From contig JAYKKM010000341.1 of assembly GCA_035772405.1 (NCBI GenBank), forward strand, positions 431,001 to 495,000: a stretch of DNA of 64,000 bases, read 5' to 3'. How positions within the stretch are numbered: position 1 is the first letter of the stretch; every line of letters starts with the position of its first letter. Shown one piece after another: positions 42,519 through 53,464 of the stretch. The DNA is from Chrysogorgia sp. JL179-B06 (taxonomy: Eukaryota; Cnidaria; Anthozoa; Scleralcyonacea; Chrysogorgiidae). The notes under the pieces are model-generated. The model searched no databases, was not told the origin of the DNA, and saw only the letters and a list, made by a program, of their open reading frames with translations. The translations under genes were made by a program, and so were the position numbers.

Positions 42519-43217
42519 TCACTTGTCAACCATACAGCTGATAGGTGTTTCACAGGAAAATAGATTTCGAAAACCAGATTGAGCTAAAGCTTTATACAAC
42601 AAGTTGTTTGATTTTAAGAAATTGTAGAATGAAATATGCACATGTCGTTCAACTAATTTCGATAGTGTAGGTAAAATTGAAATAGGTCTAACTTTTTTTC
42701 GATCCTGGACACTTCCTTGTTTATGGATGGGTACGACTTTGGCAAATTTCCAGTCATCTGGGAACGTAGAAGTAGCAATTGACAGATTTAAAATCCAGGT
42801 AATAGAAGGAGCTATGGCGGTCGCACCTAAACGTAATAACTTAGGAGAGATTCCATCAAATCCCATGGATTTTACGTCATCCAATTTACTAAGCTCTTCT
42901 CTCACGAAACCAATAGACACCTCTGGAATATCAAATGTTGAATTTACATGAATGTGCAAGTCCGCAAGCACATCACTGGTTTCATTCCGAGAATCAGGAA
43001 GACTATCAGCAATGGTGTTTCCAATCTGCGCGAAAAATTCATTAAAACTATCACATATATCGTGTGGGTTGGAAAGTATTACATCGCCATCTTTCAGTGT
43101 TGTTGGCGAAATTTTAAACTTCTCAGGGGCTAGGTCTCTAATAAGATTCCATAACTTCTTACTATTGCCAATATTACTTTCAATAAGTTGTCTGTAAATA
43201 ATACGTAGTTTTACCAT
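42519..43217 (-). pseudogene. LINE reverse transcriptase, N-terminal part
   Basis: Reads KLWNLIRDLAPEKFKISPTT, FAQIGNTIADSLPDS, VKSMGFDGISPKLLRLGATA, FAKVVPIHKQGSVQDRKKVR and PISILPTLSKLVERHV: the fingers/palm start of a CR1/L2-type enzyme. Ends at a stop before motif A. Confidence 0.85.
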
Positions 43218-43746
43218 TTCTCACAAGGTTGTTTGATTTATTTCTCCATAGTTTCCTATTTGAATCATCATTTAATTTTACAAATTTTTCCCCAATATTC
43301 ATAGCTTTTAGCATTTCTTCTGTAAGCCATTCCGGTTGTTTAGGTTTCTTAACACGTCTTTCCTTTAGAGGTGCATGTTTTTCTACTACTTCCAGGGAAA
43401 GTTTTTCCCAATAGCCTAAGGCATCATTTGCATCCTCAAAAGATTCACATACATTCCACGGCACCAAAGTTAGATCTTCAAGAAAGGCTGCTTGATTAAA
43501 ATTCTTATATGATCTATATTTGATTGATGAATGTTTATGTTTTGAGGTTGCTGAATTATGCAGTGATCGAGAGTAACAAACCGGAAAATGGTCGGAAATA
43601 CTTATTGTTGCCACTTTAGTTGCCCGTACATGTTCTGGATTAGTAACATAGATATGATCGATACATGTCTTTGAAGAATTGGTTATTCTAGTTGGAGCCA
43701 TTATGAGTTGGGTGAGATTATAAACGATTCCATAATGTCTACCCAC
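43180..43746 (-). pseudogene. LINE endonuclease C-terminal half and linker
   Basis: TQLIMAPTRITNSSKTCIDH, ISISDHFPVCYSRS and KHSSIKYRSYKNFNQAAF: the SDH catalytic region and the post-endonuclease linker. Frameshifts separate it from both neighbours. Confidence 0.85.
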
Positions 43747-43801
43747 TGTTTTGGAATTGAATTAGGTTTAAGGAAATCAATGTTAATGTCACCCATAATT
43801 A

Positions 43802-44190
43802 TTATTTATTTTCCTTCACAATATGCATTCTCGCACATTTCGATAAAATGTTCATACGCACAGGTGATTTAGGTGGTCTATAAATTGTAGCTACAAGTAT
43901 TGGAGACGATTTCGGATAAGTTATTTCAATCCATATTGCCTCAAGATTGTCATGTCTGAGATCCATTCGCTCGTCAAAAGGTAAATTTTCTTTCACTAAC
44001 ATAGCAACTCCTCCCCAAGTATCGCTTGGACGATCCAACCGGGCAGCCAATTTATAACCATCAACTTGAATATCTTTATCCATAACATTTTGGTTTAGCC
44101 AGGTCTCAGACAGACCAATCACACTTGCTTCATTTGGAGAATGTCAAGCGAACTTGATCCAAATGAGCATTGAGACTCTGTATATTCCAG
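43802..44190 (-). pseudogene. LINE endonuclease N-terminal half
   Basis: MIGLSETWLNQNVMDKDIQV, WGGVAMLVKENLPF and VATIYRPPKSP. Upstream, LNAHLDQVRLT-type sequence continues to about 44190. Confidence 0.82.
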
Positions 44191-44215
44191 CTAGCGAATT
44201 TTAATCCAGAGGGCA

Positions 44216-44920
44216 TATCAGCAGCGAGAGGAGGAATATTCAGTGTTATTAGTGGCCGAAGTCAGTGGCGTAACGGGCGGGTGTCAAGTGACGGGGGGCC
44301 CCCGAGCCTTGGATGACCATAAAAAAATTGATCTATTGAATAACGAAAAACAGAAAAGCAGTTATTTAAATACATGAATTAGTAGTTAGAATATAATGTA
44401 ATTTCAAAATATTCTCACAATAGGCCTACCTCTAGCGGAGTTGCTTATAAATTTGCGGTAAACAATTCTGCGATAGCCTGTCGCCTGCGAGTGCAACAAA
44501 AACGTGCAAAGCCAAAGGTTTTAAACTTTGCACGGTGATAAAATGAAGTATTTGGTATTTCGTGCTAATACCGCTGTACTAAAGGTTTGTAATCTCTTCT
44601 TGCAGCAATGGCAAAACATCAAAAATTGGAGGTAAATTATCATATTGACTATTGAGATATAATCCTTTGTAATCCGTCATGCATATCATTTTTGCATAAG
44701 CCTAAATTAGTATATAAACCTTCCTTGTATAAACAATAATATTTTAATAGCATGAATTCATAGAAAATGGGCTTGATATAATGATATAATAATTTCCAAA
44801 ATGTTCAGTGTCACGTCAGTCACGATTGTGTTGGTCATTATGGATCTAGTTAGTTATTCATGTGGTTATTATTAAAGTTAAGTATACAGTTGTACACTTG
44901 TACTTTATGCGAATACTGAG
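44216..44920. other. No gene seen; MITE-like patch
   Basis: GTGGCGTAACGGGCGGGTGT and GGGGGGCCCCC near 44265-44310 resemble a MITE terminus. The remainder is A+T-rich and non-coding. Confidence 0.4.
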
Positions 44921-44924
44921 TTTG

Positions 44925-45097
44925 ATCTATTTATCGCATGAAAGAATATCTAAATTTCAGTTTGGCAGCAAATGCACTGAGGCGATATATTCTGTTCTTG
45001 ACCATTTATACCTTTGAGTTTGAACCTTTCGAAAAAAACAGCTTCGCTGTACTGCAAACAAGACCATCTCGGGTAGAATTAATCATGAAATACCAGG
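44925..45097 (-). repeat. Dispersed repeat, copy of 17707-17878
   Basis: TTTGATCTATTTATCGCATG through TAATCATGAAATACCAGG matches the other copy with an 18-bp insertion (TTGAGTTTGAACCTTTCG) and point changes; the same direction in both places. Confidence 0.85.
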
Positions 45098-45124
45098 TAG
45101 GTCAATCCTACAATTAAACCCCAA

Positions 45125-45470
45125 TTACAATATCTTTGGCAAAATATGGAAGATCTTGGCAAGATCTTGCTGTCACAATCTTGGCAAGATCCAGCTGTAA
45201 CAATCTTGGCGAGATTCTGCCACAATCTTGGCAAGATCCTGCCACGATCTTTGCAAGATTCTGCTACAATCTTGGCAAGATCCTTCCATAACCTTCCATA
45301 ATCTTTGGCAAGATCCTGTTACAATCTTGGCAAGTTCCTGACACAATCTTGGCAAGATTCTGCTACAATCCTGGCAAGATCCTGCTACAATCTTGGCAAG
45401 ATCCTGCCACAATCTTGGCAAGATCCTGTCACAATCTTGACAAGATCCTGTCACAGTCTTGACAAAATTG
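45125..45470 (+). repeat. 22-bp tandem array with a dyad in each unit
   Basis: About fifteen units of ACAATCTTGGCAAGATCCTG plus CT/CC. Each contains ATCTTG-G-CAAGAT, a perfect 6-bp dyad around one base. Long open frames on both strands are a consequence of the 22-bp period. Confidence 0.95.
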
Positions 45471-46930
45471 TTGTAAAACAGGTGCAAAACTAAAACGTTT
45501 AACTGTCGCCTAGCAATTCCTTCTGTACTTTAATTGGTCTTTGGTGCCTCATTTGAGTGAATAAAATAGGAAATCGTTTATCCCAGGCAACTCAGTAACT
45601 CATGTGCAGTTCAAACATATAGTTGCGGCAATTGCCTATACAGATCTAGGCAGAATGCCTGTAGGATTGGATGTCGATAGAAACCTATGGATTGCCTATA
45701 GAAATATTGAATGTCTATATAAACCTATATCCACGATTTTATTGCTTCACATCGAGAACTGTACAAATTATCACTTTAGTCATATTGACCATTCAGTTTC
45801 TTCGAGCAAAGCTTTTCATTCCCTATTATCAGTGAAACATTTGGTATTAAACTAATATATTTTACATATATGTCCTAAAACATTTACAACATGTTTTATA
45901 TGTCATAATTCAATCTGGATTTCAATCCTGATAAGACTGACTTTATTTATACCAGATAGCAAGTTTAGACCCGATAAAGCATGCACTGCGAATTTTTAAA
46001 TGTACTTTACTAAAAAGAACCACAATAATTCTATTTAGAAGCTCCGCAAAAAGATTCCGTTATATGGACAGTGGACACAACCTCGTACCCAGGTTCTTAC
46101 CTCCGCTACCCCACTCGCGCGGCGAAGGCTCTGGGAGCGATATTTCCCATAGGTCCTATTTAAAATAATTTTTGAATTCTCTCGACTCTCGTGGTCGCTA
46201 AAACACTTCTTTGAAGCCATATTACTTTGTGTCTTTGATACTTTGTTTGGTAAACGCTTGTTGTTGCTATTTCTAAAGAAATATCTGATCATCATGATTC
46301 GTTGGTCTTAGCAAAGTTCGAAGGTAAGTCTGATCTTTTACTGCTATTAAACTTATCTGAACGTTTGAAGCAGCAATAAATACGAAATCAAATAGTTGAT
46401 CTGAATTTATCTTATCAAAAACTTTGTCTTAGAGGATTCCATATTGTATGGGGAGATTTATTTACCAATGGGAATGTGGATAATCGAGTGAGAATTAACG
46501 TGGATAATCAAAACAATTTGAAAGATGAAGAATGCCAATCCTCTATTCCTCTATCTTGTCCCAGGGCCAGGAAACAAAGCAGTGGTATTTTATACGAAAA
46601 ATTATTGGGAATAACAGTTTACAAACCTTTCACTTGTTCATAATAATGATGATTAAGTATGAATAATAATCAAGAAAAGGGAATTTCTAAGATTTAAATC
46701 CTTGACCTTCTGAAAAGCACAAGTTCAGAGAGTAATGGCATATGTGATACTTGGTTTTAGAAATGTTGTTATCATAAATTTTATGTATAAATTTAACTTC
46801 CAAACATTTGGTATTATTCAAAAGATTTATTCATGTAAGATTGTATACTGGTTTTGATTAATTATAGATTTTTAATTTTTAATGAAATTAAAATGCATGT
46901 GGACAAACAAAGTGCCAAGTGAATCAGCTC
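45471..46930. other. No gene seen
   Basis: Non-coding A+T-rich sequence; only short chance ORFs. Confidence 0.4.
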
Positions 46931-46931
46931 A

Positions 46932-47200
46932 GATAATACATGGACAATTGTCAAGCATACAGAAACCCAGACAGAGCTCGAACCTGTAACCTTTTTTATT
47001 GCCAGTGACATGCTCCAACCATTGCTGTCAAAATTCGTATGGAAATAGCAATCGAACCATTCACCATGGTTTGATTGCTATTTGTGCAGTACTGCATTTG
47101 AGACAGTCACAAAAGTATATATCAGTACTTGTAATGCTTGGGAAATTGCCTGGGACTCATTTTCTGAGGATTTTAGGTTGACGATTGTCCATGTATTGTA
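46932..47200. mobile_element. MITE with ATACATGGACAAT ends
   Basis: AATACATGGACAATTGTCAA at the left and TTGACGATTGTCCATGTATT at the right form inverted ends. The interior has a tRNA B-box-like string (complement of AGCTCGAACCTGTA) but no coding. Confidence 0.7.
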
Positions 47201-47339
47201 ATAATAATCACCACCGTATATTGGAAGTTGTACATGTTGGTTTATCTTTGGAGCTCATTTCCTTTATTCTCATTACTTCTATGCCTGGTTAACCATTGAT
47301 ATTAGGATAATTTTGATGCTGATCATTCATGAGACTTAA

Positions 47340-49222
47340 GGTTACAGAACACCCTAGGAAGCCCATTCACGAAATTTGTTACCACCCGCGCCATTTGTCT
47401 CCGATTTATCTCCAATTTACACCAAATATAGTTAAGTATGCGAAGAACACTATCATATTGTGAAGATATATCCATCAATTTAAAATCATATGACCTTCGC
47501 GCCGCGGTTTAACCTGGTCTTTGGTTTTACCAAAAACCTCTCAATTTACCTTATTAACACTTCTCGATGTTTGTTCTAACAAAGTGTGTCGGGGATTTTT
47601 TATCACTGGAGGGGTTTAACAGCTACGATATTTTTTTTCTCGACCTATGTTGTGGAAGAAGCAATTGACGAATGAAGGCCCGTAACTCAGTTAGTTTTTA
47701 CATAAAAAAAAAAACGCCGACACCCTTGTGTAGCCCAGATGTTCGCTGACATCCTGTGCAAGTTTGGTGGGAATCGGTTAAAACGCGCGATCAGGTTACA
47801 CCTTTTAGTGCCCCTATGTGACTCAAAATTGATGTGTGAAAGTTCGGCGCGGTTTTAACAGCTATTGCAAATTCTCCGCCCCCTCTAATAATTGAATTAC
47901 TTTCCACCAATAAGAACAACAGCGATATTAATTGTTTGTTTTGTGGTGAGTTGCAATTGCAAAACAAAGACTATACTAGTACACTGAAATAGCCCTTGTC
48001 TACAAAGTTCGAAGATGCCTACAAAAAGAAAGGGCGCAAAAAGTACTCGGACGGCTAAAGAAAAAAAGCGCAATGCCAGTGAGTCAGATTTTACACCTGA
48101 TGGCCCTAGCACCACAGCAATAGATTTCATTTCTATGTTTTTCGTATGTTTACTCCAAGTGTAAACGGGAGAAGAAATATCCATCATGCTAAGACATTTT
48201 GCTGCTGCGGTTTTGCCTTTTCCTATTGCTCTGAAAGCAACAACAGAGGATGTATACTATTCACGTCATATTTCTGGCCTGTTCTTTTCGAAATCGGTTC
48301 AGGAAAACATGTTTGGTGTGAAATACATGTCTTACTTGAGCAAGAGAAAATCCATTTCGCTCCTAAACCTTGTCTCGAATTCATTTTTTCAAGTATTTTT
48401 AGTGGAAGCTGGCACTCCTTATACACTACAGAGTTGTCTAGCATTCATTCCAAACATTCTGGACTAACAATATAATTGCCAACGGGTGGTTTAGCAGAAC
48501 TGTCATCCTCATTTTCACTTGAGTTAAAATCCGAATCAAAATCATCTGATTCAGATTGTGATTCTGACCCCAGTAATGCCGCTTTTCGCTTCTGGAAACT
48601 TTCCATACTTGTCTTCAGTTTCTGCTCGCATCTAGAAGACCATTCGGAACGTTTATCGCTGTGCGCAATCATGTCTGGCCATTGTGTCTCTTTTCGCTTC
48701 TGGAAACTTTCCATACTTGTCTTCAGTTTCTGCTCGCATCTAGAAGACCATTCGGAACGTTTATCGCTGTGCGCAATCATGTCTGGCCATTGTGTCTCTT
48801 GAGTCTTGGTCAAAGTATGAACCCTTGTCGCTGGCAGATAAATGTTCCTTTTTCTCATCCAAAAAGACGTCTTTGTCAGCTTTCTTGCGTTTGGCCCGTT
48901 TTTACAACTACCTGTACCACAGAATGGATTTTTATTCCGTTTACTGTCAGACATAGAGCCAGAGAGACGAGTTGAAGTTGTGTTTGTTTTTCCAATTTCT
49001 TTCGATGTAAATTGATACAAATTAGCTGTCATTCATCCTGTTAATTAATAGTTGACTTTCCCGCCACGGATAATAACCGTAAACCGTTTTAACACGATAA
49101 CTCGCTCAATTTTCAATATTTTCAATTCAAATTTTTGTAGTTGATAGATCTAATGGTAACCTTTACAGACATATCAAAACACCATTTTCCAAAAAATTTC
49201 CATTCTAGGGTATTCTGTAACC
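47340..49222 (-). mobile_element. TTAA-flanked DNA element, Kolobok-like
   Basis: 1883 bp, inverted ends GGTTACAGAAYACCCTAG, flanked by TTAA at 47336-47339 and 49223-49226. A TTAA duplication without piggyBac-like coding fits Kolobok. It carries one intact minus-strand ORF and, at 48015, a short plus-strand ORF starting MPTKRKGAKSTRTAKEKKRN. No recognisable transposase core remains. Confidence 0.75.
48445..49032 (-). CDS. Ser/Lys-rich ORF with 36-residue tandem duplication
   Basis: 195 residues from ATG 49032. N-terminal half is basic with CGTGSCKNGPNARKLTK; the middle carries two identical-looking 36-residue units (TQWPDMIAHSDKRSEWSSRC...), and the C-terminus is acidic and Ser-rich (SQSESDDFDSDFNSSENEDD), ending SPECLE. 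The DNA repeat is 108 bp (48583-48690 and 48691-48798). Family unknown; position suggests an element-encoded accessory or N-terminal transposase part. Beyond the stop, the frame region down to 48180 is broken. Confidence 0.5.
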   Translation of the reverse strand: MTANLYQFTSKEIGKTNTTSTRLSGSMSDSKRNKNPFCGTGSCKNGPNARKLTKTSFWMRKRNIYLPATRVHTLTKTQETQWPDMIAHSDKRSEWSSRCEQKLKTSMESFQKRKETQWPDMIAHSDKRSEWSSRCEQKLKTSMESFQKRKAALLGSESQSESDDFDSDFNSSENEDDSSAKPPVGNYIVSPECLE

Positions 49223-49226
49223 TTAA

Positions 49227-50339
49227 AGGGTTAATAAAAGACTTGTAATAAAGCAATATTATTAATAATTTTGGCATGGAGGTTAGGCCAGAATTTATGC
49301 ACTGACTCAGCGACTGAGTAAATTAATAAAATACAATTATGGACGCTCTGAAAAGGGTTAACATTTTATTCAACTAACTTGCAGTGATGATGACTGCAAG
49401 TTAGTCGAAACGTTGAATAAAATGTTAACCCTTTTCGGAGTGTCCATTGTTTTGTATTTTATTAATAACTTTGGTTATGGTCTTTATAATTTATTATGAA
49501 CTGTTATCTGTATTTTAATCAGGTTGTTTCTTGCTTTTTAACATATTAGACACATATTAGACTTTTTAACACATTATAGATGAAGTTGTAAAAGTGTTAT
49601 TGAGTTTATTTTGGTAAGTTTAAGTTTATTTACTATCAATAATATTTTTATATTTTTTATTATGTTGGCCAATGGCAATGAGCAATTCAAAAATATGGTA
49701 GTACATATATCATATAAATTAACCAACTGCATAATTGTACCCTTTGCTCTCTATAACTTAGGACAGGTGTCTAAAAACTGCATGATTTTTTAACAATTTG
49801 AAAATTTTCTTACCCAAAAACTAGGTGGCTAGATGCCCAGTTTTATACATAAAGTTTTTAGAATTGTTCATCTCTTCATAAAATTAGGCTAAATTTATAT
49901 GAATTGCTTTTTTCCAATAGGTCAAAATTATAACCCGCTTAATTAATTGTGTTCTCCGTCAATACAGTATTTTTTTCTTATTTTTGTTCAGATGTTCTGG
50001 ATGCCAATTATGGTTTAGAGAGAGAGTAAAAAAAGTGTTGTACACAAATCGTTGAGGCATATGTAACCAAATATGCTGGGATCTAAATAAAAAATCCAAA
50101 GTGACGAAGGGAAGTGATCCTAACCACCAACTTTATATTATTTTTATTTATACCTGTATATTTAAAGTTTTTAAACCTTTCTTAAGACAATATTACCTGA
50201 CAGATTCACTTTGCATGTAGGGGTCTGTGTCATCACACTGTATCACACCATATATGTGTTTAGTTTTTTCAATAAATAAACCAATGTCTGCATATATGTA
50301 TGATCATTTAATTTGTAATTCTGTGTATTGGAAATATAA
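49227..50339. other. No gene seen; hairpin at 49321-49470
   Basis: A foldback with arms AAAAGGGTTAACATTTTATT / AATAAAATGTTAACCCTTTT around CTTGCAGTGATGATGACTGCAAG. The remainder is A+T-rich and non-coding. Confidence 0.6.
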
Positions 50340-50344
50340 TGTTT

Positions 50345-51194
50345 TAATAGTGACGGAAGTAAAAATAAAATTAAAATTAACCAGTATTGTGAAGATTATT
50401 TGAATCATGAACAGATTAGTTTAGATAAAGATAAAATAGAAAAAAATCCCGGTTTAAGAACTATAGCGAAAACATTATTAAATTCATTGTGGGGTAAATT
50501 TGCACAAAATGAAAATAACACGCAAGTTGCTTTTTTAAATGATTATGAGGAATTATTATTTTTAGCTAACGATAGGTGTAAAAAATTAACGTCTTTAGAT
50601 TTTTTTAATGATACTGTTTTACGTTGTACATATGAAAATGTAGATGAATCTACAGTAGCTTTAAAAACCGGTAATATTGTTATCGCATGTTTTGTTACAG
50701 CTTATGCACGTTTACAGTTATATGATTTAATTGAAAAATTAGGAAGACAAGTTTTATATTTTGATACCGATTCGGTTATCTATGTGTGTGATAAAAATAC
50801 TTGTTCGATTAAAACCGGTAATTATTGAGGAGAATTAACCAATGAATTAAAAGAAAATGAATGGATTACTCGATTTTGTTCAACAGGACCTAAATTTTAT
50901 TCTTATATTACTAATTTAAACGAAGAAGTAGTTCATGTAAAATAATTTTCTTTAAAAAATAAAGCGAAAGATATCTTAAATTTTAAAACATTAAATAAAT
51001 GTATTGAAGATAAAGATCAAATCATTACAATTAGATATGAAAATAAAATATGTAAAGATAAATTAAATAATATTTTTATTAATAGTGAAATTAAAAATTT
51101 TTCATTTACTTTTAATAAACGTATTGTTAAAGATAATTTTACTACAATTCCCTACGGATATTTAGAAGAAGAAGAAGAAGAAATGGACACATAG
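50345..51194 (+). pseudogene. Family B DNA polymerase (protein-primed), C-terminal part
   Basis: One plus frame with two internal stops (TGA 50826-50828, TAA 50943-50945) and a natural end at TAG 51192-51194. GLRTIAKTLLNSLWGKFAQN is motif B of the polymerase; LYFDTDSVIYV is motif C with the two catalytic Asp; GELTNEL, FCSTGPKFYSY and TIPYGYLEEEEEE follow. This is the Polinton/adintovirus pPolB pattern. The exonuclease, TPR insertions and motif A are missing upstream of about 50345, where similarity stops. The enzyme would copy the element using a terminal-protein primer. Confidence 0.88.
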
Positions 51195-51243
51195 ACTCGT
51201 TTTTTTTAACAATTTTGTTTTTTTAATTAAACGCTGAGTTTTC

Positions 51244-51729
51244 TCAAAAAATTTCCTCCCTCTTAGTGTCTATATAATCCCACACCTTATACTCGTCTTC
51301 TAGTTCATTGTCACTTTCACTTTCAAAACCATACTCAACGATTAACCCCCCAATAGTCTTATTGTTGTTTTGGGAGGGGTTAAATACCCCCTCCCATAAC
51401 CTTTCTTCTTCGTCCCAATTTTCCTTTTCATCATCTTCGTCATCATCATCATCATCATCATCATCATCGTCGTCTTCAGGGACGTCTTGGTCATCATCGT
51501 CTTCGACATCACCGTCTTCGTTATCATTATCATCATCATCTTCGGCATCATCTTCATCTTCATCATCTTCATTCAGCACACCCATTTCTTCATCATCATT
51601 GTCTTCATTCACCACAGCCATTTCTTCTTCAGCTTTATTTATAGGGTGGAAGAACCGTGTGGTGTCGAACTCATCAAAGTCCCACACGATTTCTCCACTA
51701 TCTTCTTTCTTGCACACAATGTGTTCCAT
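51244..51729 (-). CDS. Highly acidic ORF, convergent with the polymerase
   Basis: 161 residues from ATG 51729, dominated by Asp/Glu (runs such as DDDDDDDDDDDDEDDEKENW). N-terminus MEHIVCKKEDSGEIVWDFDE and C-terminus WDYIDTKREEIF are of normal complexity. It ends 50 bp from the polymerase stop, tail to tail. Function unknown; DNA-mimic or histone-binding roles are possible for such proteins, which is inference. The Asp run is a TCA/TCG-type microsatellite on the other strand and could have expanded. Confidence 0.5.
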   Translation of the reverse strand: MEHIVCKKEDSGEIVWDFDEFDTTRFFHPINKAEEEMAVVNEDNDDEEMGVLNEDDEDEDDAEDDDDNDNEDGDVEDDDDQDVPEDDDDDDDDDDDDEDDEKENWDEEERLWEGVFNPSQNNNKTIGGLIVEYGFESESDNELEDEYKVWDYIDTKREEIF

Positions 51730-52178
51730 CTTTCTTCTTCTTCTTAAGACTTCTTCTCGTTGGCAGTCTGTAGATCGTTTAGTTTGTACTGCATCGCGCT
51801 AGCGTTTATATAATCGCGTACTGTTTATGCGTTACTATAGTCACGACACTCAAGGTCATCCGAGGTGGGTGTTATGGGTTTAAAGAATTTCGGGTATGTT
51901 AAAGCAAAAGTCCAAATTCATATCATGACCTTATATGGTTATGTATAGTCAAGGTCGTTATATGTTTAAAAATATACATCACGCAAAAATCAAAGTCCAA
52001 ATTCATATCATGACCTCATATGGTATCTATAGGCATGATCGTTATATTCTAAAAATATAAAATCAAAGTCCAAAAAATCATACCATAGTCGACTTCCTTG
52101 TGTTTTAAAAAATATACTATGAAACTTTTAAATTCTTATAAATATCTATATATTTCCTTTTAATTTTAGACGTGTAAA
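51730..52178. promoter_or_regulatory. Divergent intergenic region with direct repeats
   Basis: Between the acidic ORF (minus) and the ATPase (plus). CAAAGTCCAAATTCATATCATGACCT(T/C)ATATGG occurs at about 51907 and 51991 with a third partial copy at about 52064, each followed by a GGTCGTTATA/GATCGTTATA segment. A shared bidirectional promoter is inferred. Confidence 0.5.
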
Positions 52179-52856
52179 ATGAATGCTGTTTCACTACCAT
52201 TTCATCACCCGTTTATGTTAACATTGTGCTGTCCTAGTCAATGTGGAAAAACATTTTGGATTTTACAATTACTAAATTATATTGAGACAATGATAACACC
52301 TGAAATTACGAAAGTAGTTTATCTTTATTCCATATATCAACCCTTGTACGATAAAATGCATGCGGTTTTGGAAGAGAAAAAAATTAATTTTGAATTTGTT
52401 GATTGTAAGAAGGGTATACCCGATATTGTTGATATACAAACGAATACATCTGATAATACCTTAATTATTTTAGACGATCTTATGTTAGTCGGTACATCGT
52501 CAAAAGAAAATCTTGATAAAATTGATAATATTGCAACTCAAGATGTTCATCATCGTAATGTAAGCCTAATTTTTGCATGTCAAAACTTCTCTTACGGTAA
52601 TGGCAAGTTGCGAAATTTACGTATCAACAGTCATTATTATATCATGTTTAAAAATTTAAGTGATTGTAGAAATATGTATACAATATGTGATAATAAGAAA
52701 ATAAATAGAAACCAATTTGATAAAATATTAGCTGATATTAATAAACATCCCTATGGATATTTATTATTCGATAATTGTAATAAAGGATATGATAATTGTA
52801 GAATAAGAACAAATATATTTCCTAATGAAAAAACCATTGTATATGATTTGTGTTAA
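52179..52856 (+). CDS. A32-like packaging ATPase
   Basis: 225 residues from ATG 52179, no internal stop. LTLCCPSQCGKTFWILQLLN is the Walker A P-loop (CPSQCGKT); NTLIILDDLM is Walker B; DVHHRNVSLIFACQNFSYGN is the sensor motif, followed by INSHYYIMFKNLSD, KHPYGYLLFDN and RIRTNIFP. It is the FtsK/HerA-type genome-packaging ATPase of Polintons and adintoviruses, acting at the capsid portal. It is in the same family as the zinc-finger fusion at 31432-32298 but lacks the finger. One of the few intact genes of this block. Confidence 0.85.
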   Translation: MNAVSLPFHHPFMLTLCCPSQCGKTFWILQLLNYIETMITPEITKVVYLYSIYQPLYDKMHAVLEEKKINFEFVDCKKGIPDIVDIQTNTSDNTLIILDDLMLVGTSSKENLDKIDNIATQDVHHRNVSLIFACQNFSYGNGKLRNLRINSHYYIMFKNLSDCRNMYTICDNKKINRNQFDKILADINKHPYGYLLFDNCNKGYDNCRIRTNIFPNEKTIVYDLC

Positions 52857-52995
52857 AAAAAATAATTTTGTAAACAAATTTCACCAATTTATAAATAAAG
52901 AATACTTTTTTTATTTGTTGTTATCTTATTTGCTATATAAGTAAAAAATATAAAGGGAAAAACAAACAAACAAAGATCCTAGAAGTTTTATCGTG

Positions 52996-53262
52996 ATGAA
53001 AAAAAAATCAATACAATTAAAAGGGAAAAAAGAAATTTGGAAAACTTTTTCTCGAGATGCTAAACATACTTATATTGATATTCCTAAGCAAATGTATACT
53101 AGTGTAAAACGTATAGTAAGCGGTAAAAGAAGAAGAAAAAGGAAAAATGTTAGACATATAGGGGGTACGGTGGGGAAACGTAAAAGGAACCAAAAAGGAG
53201 GATTTCTACCCGATTTAGCTTTAGCACCTGGGTTCAATATTTTAAATAAAACAGACAATTAA
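52996..53262 (+). CDS. Small basic protein with QKGG motif (core-protein candidate)
   Basis: 88 residues from ATG 52996. Lys/Arg-rich middle (SGKRRRKRKNVRHIGGTVGK, RKRNQKGG) followed by a hydrophobic tail FLPDLALAPGFNIL. The basic-stretch-then-GG-then-hydrophobic plan is like adenovirus core proteins pX/pVI, which are cut by the viral protease at Gly-Gly-type sites. Two other proteins of the block (56040-56210, 59783-59968) share QKGG. Follows the ATPase by 140 bp, same strand. Identification is by analogy. Confidence 0.55.
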   Translation: MKKKSIQLKGKKEIWKTFSRDAKHTYIDIPKQMYTSVKRIVSGKRRRKRKNVRHIGGTVGKRKRNQKGGFLPDLALAPGFNILNKTDN

Positions 53263-53464
53263 ATATTTTAATTAAAATTTTGATTTATTAAAAGAACAAC
53301 AACTTTGATTATTAGCTTTCTGTGTTTCTATATTATTTTTACATTTTTTATTATAAATTGTAACTATTACCTTCCTAGTATAACTATTTTACGAGCTAAT
53401 TTAATATCATTAATTAATTTATTTTTATTTTTGCTTTTAAAAACAAATATTTTTGTGTTTGTGT

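Larger units (their letters stand above)
42420..44215 (-). mobile_element. Third LINE, 3'-truncated
   Basis: Endonuclease to early reverse transcriptase in three frames. The sequence breaks off inside motif A (VVLLDLRKAFDLIDH on the minus strand near 42470) against the mariner-like end. Its 5' coding region is duplicated in the relic at 17430-17545. Confidence 0.85.

Noticed and set aside
45173..45493. Open frames on both strands with 22-residue period
   Set aside because: Consequence of the 22-bp tandem unit, which stays open in several frames.
51308..51802. Poly-serine ORF on the plus strand
   Set aside because: Complement of the Asp/Glu-rich ORF; only the minus frame has sensible ends and promoter context.
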